Shown here in pieces: positions 59,785-64,000 of a DNA stretch of 64,000 nt. Both the position numbers and the translations under genes were made by a program. Each line of letters opens with the position of its first letter. Position 1 is the stretch's first letter. The stretch is from Bacillus ectoiniformans (GTDB lineage Bacteria > Bacillota > Bacilli > Bacillales > Domibacillaceae). The notes below the pieces were generated by a model that saw only the letters and a list, made by a program, of their open reading frames with translations, did not search any database and was not told the DNA's origin. Where the stretch lies: the NCBI RefSeq assembly GCF_016908875.1, contig NZ_JAFBES010000006.1, forward strand, positions 124,001 to 188,000. The letters run 5' to 3'.

Positions 59785-61302
59785 TTAGTTCGTATGATTC
59801 TCGCCTAACCGTTTTAAAGGTTTTTTTGCAGGTCCTTCAACAACTTCTCCCGACACACTGAACCTTGAACCGTGACAAGGACAGTCCCATGTCCGTTCGG
59901 CGCCATTCCACTCACATTCACATCCCATATGCGTACAGGTCGTATCCACTAAATGCACGGAGCCGTTTTCTTCTTTAAATGCTCCTGCACGTTTGCCTTC
60001 CCAATTAATGACTACGCCTTGATTAATGGGAAGCTCTTCATTATTCTTAAAGAAATAATCCAGCTTGCCTTTGACAAACAAAGCGGCTACATTGCTTGTC
60101 TGTTTCACAAAGTTCGCTACACCTGGCTGCGCTTTAAAGCGGTCTGGCGAGAAGAGCTCTTCATACCGGTTCTGTTTATTTAACATGAGATCCGATAGCA
60201 GCAATGAAGCGGCTATGCTAAGTGACATGCCCCACTTTTGGTAGCCCGTAGCCACGAATATATTTTCATCGTCCTTTATACGCCCAATGTATGGAATTTG
60301 ATCGAGAGTGATTAGATCCTGGGCGGACCAGGTGAACAGCACTTCTTCTACACCAAATTCTTGTTCAGCATAGTCAATCAGCGCTTGGTAATGTTCTTCT
60401 GTCGGCTGACCTTTACCTGTTGGGTGGTTCTCACCGCCTATTAACAGGATCTTCTCTCCTTTAAAGGCCGCACTTCGAATCGAACGCGTCGGCTGTTCCG
60501 CGTTGATATACATACCGGCGGGAATCTCGCGTTTAGGTTTAATAGCGATAATATAGGAACGCTCTGCATGCATGCGGGCAAAATAAAACTCTTCATCAAA
60601 AAACGGAAAATGGCTGGCGATGACGATGGAGTTTCCTGTAACTTTCAGCCCTTGATCTGTGATGACCGTTACTTTATCCCCTTTTTCTACATCTATAGCG
60701 GTTGTATGTTCGAATATTTCACCGCCATGATCTTTTATAAAATTGACTAGGTAGCTTAAAAAAGCAACAGGATGAAATTGTGCCTGGTTTTCCATCACAA
60801 CCGCCTGTTTAAAGGGGATATCCCAAGGCATGGATTCTGCTTCTCCTCCTGCAATACCTAATCGCTCATAAGCTTCTGCTTCCTTCCTGACCTTTTCTGC
60901 TTCTGTCTCTTCATTTGTAAATACATAAGCATCCGTGTCTTCCCAGTCACAGGAGATTTGTTCGTTTTTCGCAAGTGAACGAGCCCATTCGATCGCCTCT
61001 ATATTAGCCTCATAATACAATTTCGCCTGTTCTTCATTGAGTGTTTGCATCAGCTGGTCATATTTTAAACGATGCTGGGCTGTCAGTTTGGCTGTTGTAT
61101 GTCCAGTTGTTCCATTCACCAATTCAGACGCCTCTAAAAGCACCACTTTCCTGCCGGCTTTCGTCAGTAAATAGGCGGTCACTATGCCGGTAATTCCTCC
61201 GCCGACAATGACAGTCTCAGTAAATAAGTCGTTATTCAACGCAGGAAATGACGGAATTCGTTGGCCGTCCTTCCATAATGGTTTTCTATTGATATGATCC
61301 AT
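59785..61302 (-). CDS. yhfW: FAD-dependent oxidoreductase with C-terminal Rieske domain (YhfW-like)
   Basis: A 505-residue protein. Residues 1 to about 370 form a DadA/glycine-oxidase-type FAD domain (TVIVGGGITGIVTAYLLTKAG near the N-terminus, kept here as the GGGITG motif; later FVATGYQKWGMSLS). After a linker, a Rieske [2Fe-2S] domain from about 420 has CTHMGC (ligands Cys-x-His) and CPCHGSRFSVSGEVVEGPA (ligands Cys-x-x-His). The fusion suggests electron transfer between flavin and iron-sulfur centre with an unknown amine or amino acid substrate. B. subtilis YhfW has the same layout. GGAGG lies before the ATG. Confidence 0.92.
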   Translation of the reverse strand: MDHINRKPLWKDGQRIPSFPALNNDLFTETVIVGGGITGIVTAYLLTKAGRKVVLLEASELVNGTTGHTTAKLTAQHRLKYDQLMQTLNEEQAKLYYEANIEAIEWARSLAKNEQISCDWEDTDAYVFTNEETEAEKVRKEAEAYERLGIAGGEAESMPWDIPFKQAVVMENQAQFHPVAFLSYLVNFIKDHGGEIFEHTTAIDVEKGDKVTVITDQGLKVTGNSIVIASHFPFFDEEFYFARMHAERSYIIAIKPKREIPAGMYINAEQPTRSIRSAAFKGEKILLIGGENHPTGKGQPTEEHYQALIDYAEQEFGVEEVLFTWSAQDLITLDQIPYIGRIKDDENIFVATGYQKWGMSLSIAASLLLSDLMLNKQNRYEELFSPDRFKAQPGVANFVKQTSNVAALFVKGKLDYFFKNNEELPINQGVVINWEGKRAGAFKEENGSVHLVDTTCTHMGCECEWNGAERTWDCPCHGSRFSVSGEVVEGPAKKPLKRLGENHTN

Positions 61303-61506
61303 CTTGCTGCCTCCTTCACTTTATCCATACATATATGTTTCCTATTCAAAGGAAAAGTATGCCAAAATCATAAATAAATTCTGCTGAAGGCGGATCACTA
61401 GATGCTTGCATAATCATTGTGTATTTATTAATAAATTCTCTGCAAAGACTTTTTATTATCTGATTTTTATGTTAGTTTAATACGTATTGAGAAAAGAAGC
61501 GGGGGA

Positions 61507-62130
61507 ATGGGTTTGTCTTTAGGAATAAAAATGCTCGGATTAGCCATTGGAGCTGTAATTCAAGGAACAGCTATGTCTCTATTTTTGTTTCCGCATTTTA
61601 TTTCTTCTGGCGGAGCAGCGGGAATCAGCATTATCTTAAATTATTTGATTCAAGTGCCCTATGCAGCCACATTATGGGCGTTAAATGCCGGCATGATTGT
61701 GCTTGCGTTTAAATGGCTCGGGAAGTCAAGCGCGATCGGCACCCTGTACTGTGTCTCTATTACTTCCGTAACAATCCATTTCCTCTCGCCTGTAGTCACT
61801 GAGCCTATAAGCAATATCTTTATTGATTTATCGGCAGGTGCTTTGATATTCGGAATAGGGCTTGGCATCCTGTTTCGTCTCGGTGCCTCGTCTGGAGGAA
61901 TGGATATTCTGGCTTTGATCATTTCAAAATTACGGGGTGTTAAACCAGGCCGGACGTTATTTTATATTAATACATCGATTTTGCTTCTGACGGGAATCAT
62001 TGTCGATGTCCGCACAATCGCCTATGCCATTGCTTGCCAATGGATCGCGACAAGAGTGATTGACCTAATCGGAACGATCTCATTTGAGAAGAAGACTTTT
62101 CCAAATATTCAAATTAGCAAAGACGGATGA
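61507..62130 (+). CDS. YitT-type membrane protein lacking the C-terminal DUF2179 domain
   Basis: About 205-207 residues with five or six membrane segments. LGLAIGAVIQGTAMSLFLFP, the SSGGAAGISIILNYL segment and GASSGGMDILALIISKLRG are the conserved YitT/YqfU family stretches. Usual members are 280-290 residues and end in a soluble DUF2179 domain; here the protein stops shortly after the last membrane helix. The substrate or role is unknown. ATG 61507 is only two bases after GGGGG; a TTG at 61513 with seven bases spacing is an equally good start. Confidence 0.8.
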   Translation: MGLSLGIKMLGLAIGAVIQGTAMSLFLFPHFISSGGAAGISIILNYLIQVPYAATLWALNAGMIVLAFKWLGKSSAIGTLYCVSITSVTIHFLSPVVTEPISNIFIDLSAGALIFGIGLGILFRLGASSGGMDILALIISKLRGVKPGRTLFYINTSILLLTGIIVDVRTIAYAIACQWIATRVIDLIGTISFEKKTFPNIQISKDG

Positions 62131-62139
62131 TTTTTAGGC

Positions 62140-62181
62140 ACAATAAAAAAACGAATGCGCAGGCATTCGCTTTTTATTGTG
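62140..62181. terminator. Bidirectional terminator between the YitT-like and hydrolase genes
   Basis: A nearly perfect stem of about 19 bp, CACAATAAAAA..CGAATGC with GCATTCG..TTTTTATTGTG, loop of 4 bases. Serves two convergent genes and overlaps the hydrolase stop. Confidence 0.9.
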
Positions 62182-62968
62182 CTTTTTTAACGGCATCGCT
62201 GTGGTTGATTAGAAACTCTAGTGACACTTCATTAAATTCTTTGCTTTTTTCCACATTGCATACATGGCCGCAATCTTCTATCAGCCGGAAGGAAGCATAT
62301 TCGTCATTTTCAATATCCTTTTGCAGCTGTTTAATAAATAAGTGATCATCTGAGCCAGAAATATATAATTTAGGCACTCCTTTAGACTTTTCAGGTACTT
62401 GTTTATAGACTTTCTCCACCGTATCCACTAAATTAAACCATGCAATAAAATCTGCCCGTTTCATTTTCACCGCTTGGCTAATGAAAAGCGAACGGGAACG
62501 GATATTCATTTTGCCTGGCATGATAATATGCGCGCATAATCTGTAAATCCACATAAACGGAGTAAAGGATTTAATCAATTTGCCAATTTTCACTAGCAGT
62601 TTAGAAAAATGATTAAAGTGAGTGATCGCACCAGCTAATACAGCAGAACATACTCTTTTAGGGGCCATTTTAAAAATAGAGTGAATGACGATCGTACCAA
62701 GGGAAATACCGATAAAATGAGCTTTTTTAATAAGCAAATGATCGAGCACCTGGAGGACTTCTTTAGCAGCCGTGTCGATTGTAAAATCTGATTGTTGATC
62801 CACGCTTGGAGACTTTCCGTGACCGCGAAGGTGAATAGCTAATACGTTAAAATGTTTCTTTAAAGCTTTTAAATTATTATAGAAAATACTCGCATTTCCA
62901 CCCATTCCATGGATAAGGACGACATATTCATCTGTGCTTTTATGTTCATAAATTTTATAATCTAGCAA
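62174..62968 (-). CDS. Alpha/beta hydrolase
   Basis: A 264-residue hydrolase of the alpha/beta fold. LIHGMGGNASIFY is the oxyanion-hole strand, IGISLGTIV carries the nucleophile Ser in a G-x-S-x-G context (near residue 90), YISGSDDHLF holds the acid Asp and DCGHVCN the catalytic His. A helical cap lies at about residues 120-190. The substrate is unknown; esterase, lipase or lactonase activity is possible. The start is TTG nine bases after AAAGGAG. Confidence 0.88.
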   Translation of the reverse strand: MLDYKIYEHKSTDEYVVLIHGMGGNASIFYNNLKALKKHFNVLAIHLRGHGKSPSVDQQSDFTIDTAAKEVLQVLDHLLIKKAHFIGISLGTIVIHSIFKMAPKRVCSAVLAGAITHFNHFSKLLVKIGKLIKSFTPFMWIYRLCAHIIMPGKMNIRSRSLFISQAVKMKRADFIAWFNLVDTVEKVYKQVPEKSKGVPKLYISGSDDHLFIKQLQKDIENDEYASFRLIEDCGHVCNVEKSKEFNEVSLEFLINHSDAVKKAQ

Positions 62969-63037
62969 TGAGGAAATCTCCTTTTACGACAAAATATTCA
63001 ATGAAAATAGCATACTCTATTTTTATAATATACACAA

Positions 63038-63070
63038 TAAAAAAACCGCATCCAATTGTTGCAGATGCGA
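63038..63070 (-). terminator. Terminator of the methionine aminopeptidase gene
   Basis: Stem CGCATC/GATGCG with an 11-base loop, followed on the minus strand by GGTTTTTTT. Confidence 0.85.
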
Positions 63071-63081
63071 TTCTTCCGCCA

Positions 63082-63837
<756 letters not shown>

Positions 63838-63906
63838 TTATATAAAATATATGTCCCTAGCTAACTATACAGAATTTTATCCGCTATGAAAAGAGAAGTG
63901 CTGAAG

Positions 63907-64000
63907 CTATTTATTGGAATCTAAATAATTCCAGGCGCAGGAAGCTAAGATTTTTGCCGCATGCAGCATGGATGATTCATCGATATCAAAATTTGGATGG
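63907..64000 (-). CDS. C-terminal end of an M20 family amidohydrolase/peptidase
   Basis: A minus-strand frame runs from the right edge to a TAG at 63907. The visible 30 residues read HPNFDIDESSMLHAAKILAS and then a helix ending WNYLDSNK, matching the conserved C-terminus of M20 metallo-hydrolases (H-x-x-FDIDE followed by the last helix). The rest of the gene lies outside the window. Which member of the family it is cannot be told. Confidence 0.65.
   Translation of the reverse strand, partial: HPNFDIDESSMLHAAKILASCAWNYLDSNK

Overview
The window is a chromosomal segment of a low-GC Gram-positive bacterium, almost certainly a member of the Bacillaceae. Evidence: strong AGGAGG-type ribosome sites, frequent TTG and GTG starts, a T-box leader, a cobalamin riboswitch, and many proteins whose closest recognisable relatives are from Bacillus subtilis (MntABCD, YfkAB, YuiD, YhfW, YjgC/YjgD, YvgN, YhfH, MapB). 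I cannot name the genus. I see no rRNA or tRNA genes, insertion sequences, prophage or CRISPR array. Most of the segment reads as stable core and accessory chromosome.

Layout. 1-1074: end of an SSS-family symporter and a hotdog thioesterase. 1425-9950: a six-gene minus-strand siderophore operon, colinear with rhbABCDEF and predicted to make schizokinen, with two Fur boxes upstream. 10128-16262: a small AT-rich membrane gene, fdhD, and a DUF1641/formate dehydrogenase pair behind a thioredoxin-reductase-like flavoprotein. 16469-19868: a Nudix hydrolase, then a T-box leader and proBA. 19951-23474: small unknowns, a lipoprotein, an extended SDR and the radical SAM protein YfkAB. 23508-27547: mntABCD manganese uptake with two MntR-like boxes. 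27659-34900: AI-2E-family permease, MsrA, a PAS/GGDEF diguanylate cyclase, a MocR regulator and a DUF3900-like protein. 35058-39317: YuiD, a cold-shock gene, an SGNH hydrolase and several small genes. 39688-44810: a CoA-transferase and a class Ia ribonucleotide reductase (R1 and R2) behind a cobalamin riboswitch. 44919-54274: aldo/keto reductase, half-length Spo0M-like protein, DMT transporter, AGT-type aminotransferase, renalase-like flavoprotein, CstA. 54547-64000: second cold-shock gene, YhfH, a PD-(D/E)XK-like protein, a GNAT fusion, aldehyde dehydrogenase, NSS transporter, YhfW, a YitT-like protein, a hydrolase, MapB and the end of an M20 hydrolase.

How genes work together. Metal homeostasis is a recurrent theme: iron (Fur-controlled siderophore synthesis, with no exporter or uptake system nearby), manganese (MntABCD) and cobalt as B12 (riboswitch on the reductase). 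The formate dehydrogenase, its DUF1641 partner and FdhD form one functional unit. The T-box should couple proline synthesis to uncharged proline tRNA. I did not find a clearly new multi-gene system. The points most worth following are the B12-riboswitch/class Ia reductase pairing, the matching hairpins over the ribosome sites of both cold-shock genes, the MntC permease-DtxR fusion, the degenerate nuclease-like protein at 55259 and the GNAT fusion at 55763. Start codons were chosen by ribosome-site spacing; where the longest frame begins inside the ribosome site the shorter start is given.
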